A stretch of DNA of 64,000 nt from Rotaria socialis (Eukaryota > Rotifera > Eurotatoria > Philodinida > Philodinidae). This document shows positions 1 through 14,357 of the stretch, piece after piece (position 1 is the stretch's first letter; every line of letters begins with the position of its first letter). The notes beneath the pieces were generated by a model. The model ran no database searches. It was not told where the DNA came from and saw nothing but the letters and a program-made list of their open reading frames with translations. A program made the translations under genes and the position numbers. The stretch lies in the NCBI GenBank assembly GCA_905331475.1, contig CAJNYU010000356.1, forward strand, positions 62,001 to 126,000, given 5' to 3'.

Positions 1-91
1 GCAACAGCAGATTTCTTTTTTAGTTTTTTTCGTTAACATCAATAAAGACTGGTTGGCAATAATAAAAACTCTGATTGTATCACATCTAATA

Positions 92-3000
92 TTATGATTG
101 AGCAATTTTTTTTATGGTTAAACCTAATTTATTAGGTTTGTCTGTTATAACAACATTATATGTGCACGATTGACTCTGCGTTGGATCATCATCGGTTATT
201 ATTGATTCACCTGTAATCGATGAAGAAAGAATGTCAAAAACATTTGTATCTTGCTCAATCGTCTTCACTGAATTATCATTATTTGTATTTGCATTGACAT
301 TTTCAATAGTATGATTTGTTGTTGATGTTTTTATTGGTCTAATACGTGGACGTTTTTTTTCATTTGATGACATGAACAAAGTTTTTAAATGTTGTTCAAT
401 TTTATCCTTAGTGATGATACTTACTAGTGGTGAATGTTCATTTATGGAGCGCTGCCTTTTAACATTCCGTGATGTTAGTGAACGTGATCGTGATCCTCCA
501 TTATTATTGCGTTGACGTTTTCTATTTATTTTATTTTGATTTTTCGATGATACCATGGAAGATTTTTGTGATATTGGTGATATACATGATGATGAATTTT
601 CTCTCGAATTTATTGTTGAATTTGTTTCTTCGTCATGTTCATGCACATTAATATCAATATTCGTTAATGCTGCAGACGATTCATAACCAGATGAACATGA
701 TAGAATTCTATCATCCAATTGAATTTTTTCATCATTACAATCAGTTGAATCAACAAATACAAATGATGTATCGGGTTCTGATTGATCTGAATCTTCAAGT
801 GGTTGTTCTTCTTCAACAGATGCTACAACTGGCATCATACCATCATCATCATCGTCAACACTGACTATTTGACATGTTATTTGATCATTTAGAGATTTTA
901 CTGAAATCTCATTAGTAACTGAAAGAGTTATTTCCTCAGGTGCTGGTACTGCTGAAGATGAATGTTCGATTTCTTGAGGGATGGAACTTGCTAATGGATT
1001 CATTTCTTTGATTGTTGTTGGCGATGGTGATATATGACGAGTTGTTGGCACTGTAGTTTTACGTTTTTTAGCACCTGAAATCGATATGAATATGTCGAAG
1101 TGAAATTTCATCAGTTTGTCTACACATCTAATTGTGATAGATTTTCTTTTAAGTAAAGTTTTAAAAACCAAAGTAACACTCGAGAGATGATAAAAAAATA
1201 CTTTCCTATAGACTTCAAAAATAAAAATACCTGCTAATGACGATTGAATCATGGATTGCTGTTGTTGTGATTCATAATCTAATGTTGATACTGTGGAGGA
1301 CGATGTTGATAATAAAGTCATACTAATAGAACCTCGTGTAATATCATTTAATAGTTCAACACAACGATCAAGGTTACGTTGATAAACATAATAATCATCA
1401 TCGTTCTTAGTATTTTTAATGATTTGATGTTCTTGTTCGTCCATTTTAATTAATGGTAAAAGTAAATTTGTTTGACACCATTGAATAAATTTTTGATAAT
1501 CGATATGAATCGAAAATTTTTGAAAAATTTCTTTCAAAGATATTCTCCAATCGGCCACTGATAAATCAGGTGATTTAGCAATAGCATTTAATACACGATT
1601 TTCATAGATAATAGTTTTTATTTCAGGTTGCTTTACTATTTTTGGTACGGATAGAACTGGTTTAGAAGTTGTCAAGCCATAAAAAGATGGATGATGAATC
1701 ATTGGATTGACAACAACATTTGTTAATGGATATTTATTTGTTTTATTTGGTGATGATGATGATGATGATGATGATGATGACGACGACGACGACGACGACA
1801 CTGATGATGATCCATCTGAAAAGAATAATTTTATATTAAATTATAAAAAAAAGAGCTGAAACTTAAATTTTACGCACTTGTTGTTTTTTGTGGTTGTGTA
1901 CTACGAATTATTGAATTTAATAATTTATTTTTTTCATGTTGTTGATGTTCATATAATGTTCGATAGTGAATAGGTGTTTGTAAATTTGAACATTTTATAT
2001 TGTATATATCAACAAGTAATGTATCCAATGTTAATGGTTGTGTATCAATTGAAAAATAAATCAATAATAAATTTAAATAATCAATTTCATGCTGTCTTGG
2101 TGCACGTGCACCTCGTTTAGCTTGTAAAAGTATATTTGGTAATGAATGAAATGTATACAGCAGTGGTACATAGAAACGATTATTTTGTACAATATATGGT
2201 ATTAATTTATTTCCATTCATAAGTAGACTACCACCTTTATGTGTTAATATTTCAATATGATATTTATTCACTTGTGTTCGAGGTTGTTTAGTTGGTAAAA
2301 ATTTGACATAAAAAATTCGATTGAGTCCTACCATAACATGATATAAATTAACTAGTAACATTTTTTCTGGCACTTTTTCATCGAAAATATTAATATTTGT
2401 AATAAGATTATTTAATATATCAAAATCTTGTTGCGTAGCTTTGATGAGAAGTTTTTTTAATGAAAATTCACTATCAGAAAAAATATTACATTTAATAAGA
2501 ATTTCATATGGCACATAGAATTCACGTTGTAATTGTGGCGCTGGTTGACGTGTATGGCATTTATTTAATTCATTTTCGCGTAGCTTTGTTTTAACAATGT
2601 AAGGAATGAAAACGTTATTAATTTGTACCCAACCAGATTCTTTTGAAATTTTTTGAGTTGTTACTATTTGTGTTTGACCTCGGTTCATTTGTGTAGAAAT
2701 ATCTGCATTTTGTGGTAATAAATGAGATTTTGGTTGTTCTTTTACAAATGAAATTATTTGTGTAGGTAATTCGAATGACTGAGATGGTGCGATAGTTGGT
2801 TTAAGCGGTAGCGGAGATGGCCGCGGTAATGGAGCTATAGGTCGATTGAATGTCGTTGTTGTTGTGGCTGCGGTTGGGATATTATCTCGTAATTTACGTA
2901 GATTATTATAAAAATCCAAGAGATCTTCAAAACATATAAGACAATCAGACGATGGTATTGTTTTAAAATGAAAACTTGCTAAATGCCATTCAATAATAGA

Positions 3001-5656
3001 ACGAAATAATTTAAGTTCATTTTCAGTATAGGAATAGGATACAAGCGGTGGTAGTGAACGAGCTAAGAGTGTATGCCGTTGCCATGGTTCACTTTCAAAT
3101 AAAGTATGTTCAACATACATTTTCGATATATAACGTTGATTAATACCATGTTCATGTCTAGAATTATCGAGAAACAAAAACGAATTTAATATTTCTAGTT
3201 ATCAATTAAATGAATATCTCAACGATATTACTCTTATTTTTTTAACAACTATGTTTCATTGCCTTCAATGCAAAATTCGTGTTTCATAGAAAAATCGAAA
3301 TTTTCCAATCATGATTCTAATAGTTGTTTTAATATGAAAGAGAGCATATTCATTTTTTTTCAATTCAAATAGACATGTTCTTGCTATTTGAATTAGAAGA
3401 GATTTTCTCTGTTTTAAATGGTACTCTTTTACTGAATAGTAAACATTTTTTTGTTGAAAAGAAAAACAAAATATGATGAATACCTATAGATAACTGGTAG
3501 ATACCGTCCTTCGATTTCTTCCCAAGAGAAATGATTTAAACGGCTTGGATAATCTATTGTTGGTGATGCCGAAGTTTTCTTCAACGAATAATTTGTTGAT
3601 GTTGTTGTGATATTACTAAGCAATTTTGTCATTTCATTTGGATCAGGCATATTGTGAAGATATTCATTGATACCATTACAACGAGGTATGTTTGCAGGTT
3701 GAGCTGTTGTAATTACTTCGGACAAATGAAGGTTTTTGACCATAGTTGCATGTTGTTGTTGTTGTGAGCGTTGCTGCTTGTTTTGATAATTTTCTAGTTT
3801 AATCGTTGATGTCATTATTGATGAGGTAGTTGAAAATAGAAGATCATCTATATAATGATAGATTTTTATCGATGTCAATGTTTATTTGAAATATTAGAGT
3901 ACTCATGAAAATTCTCGGGTCGTGTCTTTTGTGATACTATCATGTGCTTATCAATTTGTCGTGACAAATATTAAGCTGAAAACGATAAAAAAAAGAGATT
4001 CTATATGACGCAACTGATAACTAACAGGATGGTCTATTTTCCGAGATATAATTCTTATTCTCACTGGTAAAACTCACGCCAAATTATGTAAGCATAGTAA
4101 GTTTTCTGCTTTTTCTCCTTCGCCGTTTTCTTTCATCGCCAACATCACGATGGTGAAAGGGTTGCGAAAAGGGTTTAGCCCGTCTGCACTTTCTTTCATT
4201 CTCTCGATAACGATAGCAATGCTGATGATTACCCTTTTCAATCGCTCGTTGTCTCCCTATTCTTTTTTTCTACATCGAACAAGCAAGCAAGCATGTCTTT
4301 GCCTGCAACATACTACATATAAAAATGCGAACGAAAGAAACCTCGTATAAAAAGGAGGAAAAGAAGAGACATAGCCGACGTCGGTGTTGTTCGTACTGAA
4401 GTCGTCCAAGTTGGTTGGGTCGGCACATCAAGATTTCTATATTGGTTAAAAATCGTCAGTATCAAAAAGACTCCTTGTTTTTATTAGTTACGAAATAAAT
4501 GGCATCGAAAATATTATTTACGAATGTTGTAACGAGAAACAAATAAAATATAAAACATTTTGAGTATTAAAAACTTCATTGGTATTCAATAAGGAATTTA
4601 CTGGGACAGAAAATTTTTACTTTTACATAGAAAATAGAAATTGATGAGCTAATACATAGAACGTGAAAATTTTTTTTAAATTTACACATATAAATAATAT
4701 AACAAAAACTTCCATGGAGACCAAAAACATGTTTTTTTTGTTGACTTTTTCGCCATGACACGTAAGCGTATGCATCTGTTTCGATTGGAAACAAGTGGAA
4801 GGTTATGAAACATGTATTGTTTTTTGACTACAAAGACTCATTCTGATAGCAACCAAAAGTGTGAACTATGTTGTGCTAATCTTTTCAAGTATTTCATAAT
4901 CACTATTGTAATTTAACGTAAAAAAATGACTTTGTACATTTGTAAATCGGTTTTACTATATCCTTTGTATAAAATGAAAATCATGAATGATTTCATTTTG
5001 AAAAACAAAACTATTCTAGACCAATACTGAAATATGCAATGCTGTATTACATCATTGGTATAAACAAAAGTTCAAATAAGCACATAAATATATATGTGCG
5101 CATGGCACGAGGGCAAACACAGAATCTTTCTGTTTTTCTTCTTCTTCTTCTTCTTCTTCTTTTAATGAACGATCGGTTTTTGCGAGTAAAACTGATCTAC
5201 ATATTGTCTTTTATAAATCTCCCTTCTACATCTATTGACAAGCGTCATATTGGGCATCGTTTTATTGCTCTATTTATGTCATATCATCACGAGATTATTC
5301 GATTAAAATACGTTTATATACTTACTCTTGTGTTGCGGATGATAAGAACATACTTTTCGATTTTGTCTTTTGCGACGGCGATGACTGTCAACTGATACAA
5401 TGTCATGCCTTGATAAATCCTCAACGATAGATGGATGATTATGTTTTATAGTTAAAATAGGTAATGCTCCATTTCCAATTAGTTGATGCGCACGACCATT
5501 ACAATGTGATCGATCTTCACATCGCCAATAAATAGTACGATTTTGTATTTTATCTTGTACATAACGATGACCACGATATATTAAACATGGTTTATGACGT
5601 TTCGTTTCAACAAGAGAATATTCTTTTGAATGCATACTGTTTACATCTGTTTCCAT
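92..5656 (-). CDS. FLYWCH zinc-finger protein with triple-repeat domain
   Basis: I join five exons: 5656-5326, 3847-3484, 3157-1878, 1815-1231 and 1074-92. All junctions are GT..AG and in phase, giving about 1,180 residues. Exon 1 encodes a FLYWCH-type zinc finger: an IYRGHRYV start, IYWRC, C-x-GRAH and a terminal KHNH supply the expected C2H2 ligands. FLYWCH domains bind DNA or proteins in chromatin regulators such as Drosophila Mod(mdg4). Exons 2-3 carry three related blocks of about 80-100 residues (starting near YLPVIYR, FIPYIVK and LIPYIVQ), each ending in a DLLDFY/MLLVNLY/TLLVDIY helix; I do not recognise this domain. Exon 4 begins with a long Ser run and then a low-complexity, charged region rich in K/R, suggesting a nuclear protein. 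No polyadenylation signal is visible before the window edge. The FLYWCH call is firm; the function is unknown. Confidence 0.8.
1741..1815 (-). repeat. Coding trinucleotide repeat (poly-Ser)
   Basis: At the start of exon 4 of the FLYWCH gene a run of TCG codons is followed by a run of TCA codons, encoding an uninterrupted run of 16 Ser after SSSV. It is a coding microsatellite that has switched repeat unit, and is likely length-variable. Confidence 0.85.
3848..5325 (-). other. Intron 1 of the FLYWCH gene
   Basis: This 1.48-kb intron has donor GTAAGT at 5325 and acceptor TATAG at 3848-3852. It is much longer than the other introns of the gene and could hold regulatory sequence. It contains a (CTT)n stretch near 5135-5163. 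Its open frames (for example 4150-4350 on the plus strand) show no domain and are probably chance. Confidence 0.6.
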
Positions 5657-7574
5657 ATTTTGTAAAATAAATTGAGGAGGAAGTAAAATTTTAGTAGTAT
5701 TTTAGTTTTCGAAAATAACTAGCTGATGTGTAATTGTTGATGATATGTTAATTATTCGACGAAACGCACGCACTGCCCCTTTTGTCAACCCCACAAACGC
5801 GTGCACAGAACGACAACGACTTCTCTCGTTCTATTCGTTTTTCTTCTTTTACTTCTTTTCTCTTTTATGATTCTTTTGATCGTTCGCACTTTTTAAAAAA
5901 TAGTATTGCCGTTTCTATCGATCCATATCAGTGCTTAGCAACGATTTCGTAATGAATCTTTTAAAACAAACATTTTATTAGTCTACATAACTAGTCGCAT
6001 TGTTTTCTATGTACTATATTTATATTTACTGTATCGGTGCATTTGTTTTTGTGCTGTGCAGTGGTGATTTGGCAATGTGTTTGAATTTCCATGATATTCA
6101 AAATGATTGCCTACAGATTCATGACTTAGTTGCCTTAGATTATTTTGTACACTAAGAACCCTGTATCCGTCGTTTTTCTTTTTTTTCTATTTATTCGCTT
6201 TTATTCTTATGGTTGCTATCGTTTTTCTTTCGCGAGTTTTATTGCATTGCCGTTACGTATAGGTTTACAGACGAGAAAGAAAGAAATATGCAAAGTGCAA
6301 AGAAAAATGAATGTCGACGAGTAAAACATCCTTAATATTTCTACATTGCATTCAACATATTAAATATATTAGCCCATTGATGTGGCTGTAAGATATGAGC
6401 GGACAGCACAGAATCAATTCACGCTTTGTCGTTGATGAAATAAGAGTGACGAACATCCATATTTAGTGAGTACTGTCGTTCTATTATAGCATCCAATTTA
6501 ATTTGTCGCACAATTACTTGGTCTGAAATTGTCGGACCTGCACTTTTGCTTTTGGCTTATAGCCAATTATGGGGCAAAATGAGGGCAGATAAAGAGAGTG
6601 ATAGAAAAAGCTGACAAACAAAATGATATTTGTCTATCTGGGTGTTAATGCTGTCGAATAAGATAATAAAAAGCAAAAAGAATCATCCCAAGGTCAAACA
6701 TCTCAAAACGTATCTATCTGACAAAGAATATTTAAAGTGAACTATTTCTACCCAATGAAAAAATGAATACAACAGCAACATGTTCCGCAATTTGACGCAT
6801 AATTTTTAATCAATAAATAGTTAATATAAAATATATTCTATAATACGCTGAATAATGATGAAATTCTGTAGAAAAGGGAATCATTAATTTATGATTTAAC
6901 ATCTATAAACATATAAGGTTTCATCTCAGCATCAAGTTATACTTTCGTAAATTGAGGTAGAGCATCTATCGAAAAAATTTCTTTTCTCTTCTCTTTCGTT
7001 GTATCAAAAATATAAAATGACCTTCTATTCTACTCAAATGGCAAGGACAATATAAATCTAAAATGTACCAAAAATTTTCGTTGCAAAATCAATTTCCCTT
7101 CTGACTTTATGGCTACTAGTATTTTAAATGTTTTAGTTCTATGATATTCTAGAAGTATTTCTAAATGATTTCCATAAAAGTAGAAACGTGTAGGTTTCAT
7201 TGTGTGATACATGTGCATGAACTATCGATTACTGACTTTATGACATCATACGCCGTGACATTTTTGAAGTGTTTAAAAAAGAAAAAAGTGTAGTGACCTT
7301 TAATTTATAAAAATTAAAAACGATGCATTATACCCTTGGGAAATAACAAAACAAAAAGCTTCTGTTACGTTAAAGTTAGATATTTTTGAAGAAAAAATAA
7401 ATGAAGCCTATCAGCTATTAAATATATGACTTTGTTTTTCCTTCCTTAATGCATGAATGAATACCATGGTGATGATTCATGAAGGAGGATAGTTTGAATG
7501 AAATTGAATGGCTAAATTTGACGACTATTGTTAGTTATAGAGGAAACAAATTAAACTTCTGAAATAGGAAGAGA
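5657..7574. promoter_or_regulatory. Shared upstream region of two divergent genes
   Basis: About 1.9 kb separates the start codons of the FLYWCH gene (-) and the TRAF gene (+), so both promoters should lie here. The sequence is AT-rich with T/C-rich tracts (about 5815-5890 and 6170-6240). I see no coding frame with a recognisable domain and cannot point to a specific promoter element. Confidence 0.4.
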
Positions 7575-9800
7575 ATGTCGATGATTGTTGGTTTAAATTT
7601 TCGTTCCATATCATTAGAAATGCAACAAAATTTTCTATGTTCAGCTTGTCACTGTTTACTTATTGAACCCAAAGTGATAACTTGTGGGCATCGATACTGT
7701 TCGTTGTGTTTGAAAAAAATTATTGAGTATAATCATTTTTCTATATTGTATTTTCTTTTTTTTTAAATCAATGTTTTTTTTAAATTTTCGTATAGAAATG
7801 ATCCATCGACAATGTGTATTGTAGATAAGTGTGGTCAAACTATTACTAATGATGAAGTAAAACGCTTTACAAAAATGTAACCAAATGATAGATGAGAATT
7901 TATTTTATTTAGGTCTATACAGATTTTGGTATCGAGAACGATTTAAAACGTTTAACCGACGTCATGTGTTCGAATAAATCAAATGGTTGCTCTTGGTTGG
8001 GTAACTATATAACTTACAAAGTAAATTTTCTATATTAATTTCACAAAGAAATAGAAACGATTCGTAAATACTCACCGTCTTTTCCCTTTTGTTTTTATTG
8101 AGGAACACTTACAAGTGTGTACATTTCAACGTATTCAATGTGAATTTTGTGCAATCCATTTCACTAATCGACTTTCCTATGAACAACATTATCAGTTATG
8201 TCCAAAAGTGCTTATTTCGTGTCCATTAAAGAAATATGGCTGTGATAGTCAGGTAAAAAACTAAATAACAAATCGTATTTGCCATTGAAAAGTTTTAAAA
8301 TAGTGATTATTTAATGAAATATAGTCAGTTCTAATGAATCAATGGGGCAGTGCAGATAAGCTATTTAACGAAAGAACATATGGTATGTGTTCAAACTATT
8401 AGTTAAGGCATAGCACTAGAACAATAAATAGAGTTCGAATTTGTAGAGTTTGTTTTAGAATTTCTACTAAAAGTTGATTTCATGATCTAATGTATATTAT
8501 AGCCTACTTGCTTTTCTAAATACTTCGTCGTTTTTGTAATGATGCATATGTTAAGTAAGAAGACAGTCTAATCTCAAAAATTCCAATACATCATTATAGA
8601 AAAAGCCTGATAGTTGTTGAAATATTTAAAATTTATAGAGAAAATCTTTTTGAATTTGAATTATACTCAGACTTGTGTTCTATAGTTAACATAGGAGAAA
8701 GGCATGTTCAACAGAGTTGAAACTTTAGATAATTACATCTAAACTATTTATATATTTTCCCATCTTTATGAAATAAACCAACATGGTGAGCTCTGACGTA
8801 TTTAATATTCACCATGAGAAATTTTGATCAACTCTATCTCTCATAATAATAATAGCTTTATTCATCTGTCTTTTAGATTCGTCGTGAATCTCTTGAAGAC
8901 CATGTTGTGTCGTCGTCGGTTGAGCACTTGAAAATACTTGCTGGAATGTTTTCGTCTGTACAAAATCAACCAATGCCTATATATTCTCAACCAGTATCCA
9001 TACATTCTTTTTCAACATCTATATCTGAAAATGGAATTATTCAATCAGTAAAAAATGAACTTATTCAACAAAATCAAATAATTGAACAATTGCGTTTAGA
9101 AGAAAAATCTCTTCAATCAAAACTTTTAAAACGTGAACGTGATTTAACACGTGTATCTGTTGAATTACAATTATTTAAAGGTGAATTATATCAATTAAGA
9201 AAAGAATTTGAATTATCAAAATCTTCGGTTCACAATGATGGAACATATTTATGGCGTATTGATAATATTCAACAGTTGTTTCGTAATGCAAAAAACTCTT
9301 CACAACCATTATTTATTGTTTCTCCTTCATTCTATACATCAAAATATGGTTATAGATTATCATTAAAATTATATTTAAACGGTGATAAAACTACACAAGA
9401 CAAATATTTATCTTTATACGTAACAATGATGCGTGGCGAATGTGATTCATTACTGGATTGGCCATTTAAATACCCGATCACATTATGTTTGTATGATCGA
9501 AGTGCACAAAAAGATCATGTAGTTCATACGGTAACACCTGATTTAGATAGTGAATCTTTTAAACAGCCAAAAATGGATGCTAACAAAAGTGGTGGAATAC
9601 CAGAATTTTGCCCCCTATGGAGAATATTTAATAAAGAATTTGGCTACGTACAACAAGATACAATGTACGTTAAAGCTTTTGTTGATTTTAATATATATCC
9701 AGCAAAAATTTGGCCACAATGGACAAAATTACAATCGCAGGGTTTACCAAATAATGTTGAACATATGAAATTAAAAGAATTATTAGATACTAAAAAATAA
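7575..9800 (+). CDS. TRAF-family E3 ubiquitin ligase (RING, TRAF-ZnF, MATH)
   Basis: Five exons, 7575-7726, 7796-7856, 7913-8020, 8103-8252 and 8877-9800, join in phase to 464 residues. The N-terminus has a RING finger from residue 22 (C-x2-C, then CGHRYCSLC, closing with CIVDKC across intron 1). TRAF-type zinc fingers follow (CSNKSNGCSWLG; CTFQRIQCEFC; CPLKKYGC). Residues about 205-270 form a Q/E/L-rich coiled coil, and about 278-425 form a MATH/TRAF-C domain starting DGTYLWRI. TRAF proteins link TNF-receptor and Toll/IL-1-type receptors to NF-kB and JNK signalling through K63 ubiquitin chains. It has fewer zinc fingers than vertebrate TRAF6, and I cannot assign one paralogue. The start lies just before the RING with no upstream exon needed. 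A polyadenylation signal AATAAA is at 9835. Confidence 0.88.
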
Positions 9801-10622
9801 AATCTTTATTTTTATTAGATTAATTGCTTTTTTTAATAAAAAAAAACAACAACGAATCAATTATTCAGTGTCTATGAATAATTTGAAATGAGTTTTAATC
9901 TCTGACAACTGTTCGACGTATGACACTTATAATTTCATAGTCTTCACTGTAAATGATAATGTACAAATATGTTTCTATTAAACGGGATACAAAACTTGCA
10001 ATCGATTGAAAAGTTTTAAATTTAAGATAACTAAGAATTCTTTAACTATCCTAACTAGCTTATTGATTTGAATCAAAGTTAATATCGATGGGAAGTACTG
10101 ATGTTTTATTTGTGAGAACAAAATCTATATCTATTTTCTATTTATCATCTTCTGTTTGATACCTTGTTCTTTCAGGTTTCAATCTTATGAGTTTTCTGTC
10201 ATTATTGATTAACATCAATATCTATAAAAAACTAAGTAGAATTTGACAAGAATTTTATGTTGATATTCGACAAATATTCTTCAAGAAAAAACTAATATCG
10301 ATTAATGTCAATAAGCGAAGAGAAAAGAAAACAAAAAGTCCTTCCATCTCCATTTTAATAGACTCAATATCAAGGCATGTGTCAGTATTATTTATCTCAG
10401 CCGACATGACAAAATACTACAGAAACATCATTAAGCAAGTTAAGTGTTCCATTTATTACGCACAAGAGGAATAGGTCAAGCGGAAATTTATAAAGATCTT
10501 CTTACGTAGATGAAAAGTCATTACAGAGTGCATGTTCTTGAGCAAACACGATATTTTTCTACATCGAAACTTATCACTAAAAAAATGATTAGTTCTGTAT
10601 AAAGAGAATCAACATCTATTGT
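9801..10622. other. Convergent intergenic region
   Basis: This holds the 3' ends of the TRAF gene (+) and the LRR gene (-). AATAAA at 9835 probably ends the TRAF mRNA. No open frame or repeat of note is visible in the rest. Confidence 0.5.
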
Positions 10623-12168
10623 TTATTTTATTAAAAAACCTATGGAATGTCTAATATACAATAGAGATAATGAAACAAAAAGGCAAATATAATCTACTGT
10701 TTTAATCGATAGTACACATGATTTTAATGTTTGATTATAGAATACGGTTGAATTTTGAATAATAATATCCGATACATTTAGAGTTATTGTTGTTATGTTT
10801 ATGAATTCTGTTTCGTTCTTTGTTGAATTTTCTTTTTCATTTAATTTACCATGACATGTTCCTTCTAACATCAGTTGCTCTGCATTAGTCCAATCACATA
10901 GATTTTCTCGTTTTTGTTTTTGACAAAAATCTCTTGTACAATATGAAAATTCATTCGTTCTTTTCGATATAAAATATCGGTCTTGCCCTTGTTGTATGCA
11001 TGATAAATCAAAGTAATTGATTAAATATTTTTCAAATTGCACTAACATACAATCACATTTTAAATTAGTATTATGATTTAGATCAAGAATCCTTTCACGA
11101 TTATTATTATCCACTAAACGACATAATAATTCTGAAAACGCATTTAATAAAACAATATTAGTAAAACGAAATGAGAGTTTTTTTAATGTTAAAATATTTA
11201 TAAAACATAATGAACGTGACGACACTGAACTTAGATATTTATTCGAATCAAAATCAATTATACGTATTGAACGAAGATGTGAACCAAAATAATCATTTAA
11301 ATATTGAATATTGTTTGATGATAAATTTAAGTTTTCAAGCGATGAACTATATAAATTAGGAACATATTCAATTGAATTAAATGCTAAATTTAAATTTCTA
11401 ATATATTCAAGTGAACGAATAAAAGAATGATCAATTAAATGAATATTATTATTATTAAGACGAATTTCAACTAAATTGTAAAAATTATTAAATAAATTAT
11501 TACATAATGAGGTTAGATTATTATGACTTAAATCAATTATTTTTACATAATCATGACGCTGAGTTAATTTTGATAGTGTAAATAAACTTGTATTATTTAA
11601 TTGGCATGATACAGCGTAAAACTCTTGTAAGACTGTTAGTTGAAGAAATGTTTCGCCAAGATCCAAATATTCCAATGGATTATAAGATATATCGAAAATT
11701 TCTTTAAAGAAAAACCAGATTGTGAAGCTATGCAAAAAACAAATGTTAAATTTTACCTAAACTAACGCCCGGAGAAGTTAACGTTTTGGGATCAAATTCT
11801 TTTAATGTGTTATGGTCAATATATAATTGCTTTACATTTTTTATTTGATTAAATGCGGTTGCATCAACTGTTTGAAGATGATTTAATTTTAAATTTAATT
11901 TTTCAACGTATATATCAGAAAATACATAACTATCAATTGATTTTATATGATTTACTGAAAAGTCTAATGCATTCCAACGCATATTATTCGGTAATTTTGG
12001 TATGGACTCCAATTGTATATTATGACAACGTAGTTGAGATTGATCACCTGAATGATAACATTGACAAAGAGGTGGCAAGATTAAATGTTTGCAATCGGAA
12101 AATATCAATGAAGCAGTAGGATCTTGACTTAATGTTAAATGAACAATTGATAAAAAGAAAACAAACAT
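10623..12168 (-). CDS. Secreted or membrane-anchored leucine-rich-repeat protein
   Basis: Two exons, 12168-11757 and 11701-10623, are separated by a 55-base intron (GTAAAA...AAAG) and give 496 residues. A signal peptide (MFVFFLSIVHLTLS) precedes a Cys-rich LRR N-cap (CKHLILPPLCQC...LRC). Around a dozen LRRs follow, with typical LxxLxLxxNxL strings such as IIDLSHNNLTSL, NLNLAFNSIEYV and NLNLSSNNIQYL. An LRR C-cap (LKCDC...C...C) and an N-glycosylation-rich stalk come next. The C-terminus is hydrophobic (YICLFVSLSLLYI), so the protein may be membrane- or GPI-anchored. LRR ectodomains of this form serve as adhesion or recognition proteins; no cytoplasmic signalling domain such as TIR is present. 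An acceptor-like TCACTAG lies five bases before the ATG. Confidence 0.85.
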
Positions 12169-13651
12169 TTTATCTAGTGAAAAAAAAGAATAAGAATCAC
12201 AAAGGAAAAAAACTCGTACAACATATGATTTAACTATCTATCTGCTTTTCCAGATGTGAGAAGAATATATGTATAAATCATTGATATTCTCCTACAAATC
12301 ATTATATCTACATATATATACATATATTGGTAGCTACGAATGCGATTTGTTATATGGCTATATGCCTGATAATACTACTGACTTTTGTTCTCTTTATTTA
12401 TAAATGGCGAGTTTAAAATATCGAATGATATATCTAAAATACAAATCATAAAGACAAATTCAATGGAAAATGTTTAACAAAAAGGAAAAATCGATCTGCT
12501 TCAAAAGACTACAAAAACAAGTAATTGAATTGATAAATGTTTACATGATTAAGATCATGATAATTATTATGATATTATTCGAAATAAAATCCATATTCTT
12601 TATCTTACCTACGTACGGAAAACCGCGAATCCATCCGCATCATTGCCGCAACATATGTGATAAAACATGAACAAGATAATCGTTTGATATGTCAATCTTA
12701 TTGTGCGTGCGTAATGTGTCAATCAATCTCATTAGCACCAAAAAAAATCTTCTGTCCTTGATACTCAAGCTACCATTCATCAACACTATTCTCGTTGTTT
12801 CTTTCTCTTTTTCAGTAGTATCAAAGATACAACAGAAAGACCACATAGAGATACAAATACATGCTAAGGGAAATAATGGATGGATAGAAAAATGATTTCG
12901 CTTATGTTTTGCATCAGAATGTTAGTCAAATATAAGTACTTTTATATACATGTGCATGAACTCAAAGCATGTTTCGTAAAGCGCAACACAATCACAGTGT
13001 TTTGATGGCTTTTTTTTGTCATCGAATATATTGATAATAATGGATGGAACTAATTGAAAGAGTTAAATATAATTTTCTGACATTCTCCTTTAATTTACTA
13101 TTCCTGTGTCATATAAATGGTATATATATATACTTTTCCTTCGCAGTTAACGATGCGCACATAATCTTGTTTCTGACATTTGAATCTTGATATGACGCAC
13201 ATAATGACATATTTTACACATTATTATCTTATTGTTCATAGTATAATAAAATAAGCTACTAGTTTGATTGATCGGCATAGTAAGAAGGAAAAACATTTCG
13301 TTTTTTTCCAAACTAGTGAGAATAATTTTATTATGCTATATGAATTTTATTACAGCTCGCTCACTCTTTCCAGGCAAATAATCTATTGGTGTATAGTGAC
13401 ATCTATTATCAACTATTCGATATTTATTTGCAAATTTTGATTTAAAAATATCGATAAATAATGTTAAAAGTTGTTTACTAACATGTCAAAAAGAAAAAAT
13501 AAAAAGACAAAAATGAATATAACATCCTATAAGAGTTAAAATATATGAATCAATGGTATCTGTACAGTTTCCGTGTTATCTCAAGTGTTATTGTTTTCTT
13601 CTCCTTCATATATAATCAATCAAAAAATTATTGATATTTTAGATTAAAGTA
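12169..13651. promoter_or_regulatory. Divergent upstream region of LRR and RhoA genes
   Basis: About 1.5 kb of AT-rich sequence separates two divergent genes. It contains short TA-rich tracts (about 12305-12330 and 13122-13132). The short open frames at 12470-12895 lie on both strands over one another and look random. Confidence 0.4.

Positions 13652-14357
<706 letters not shown>

Noticed and set aside
667..864. Plus-strand ORF with a His-rich end inside the FLYWCH gene
   Set aside because: Antisense shadow of acidic GAT/GAA-type repeats in exon 4b; no start context or domain.
4150..4350. Plus-strand ORF in the first intron of the FLYWCH gene
   Set aside because: No domain, no splice partners, and composition typical of chance frames.
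11702..11756. LRR gene as two separate genes
   Set aside because: A 55-base intron joins the two frames in phase and completes an LRR across the junction.
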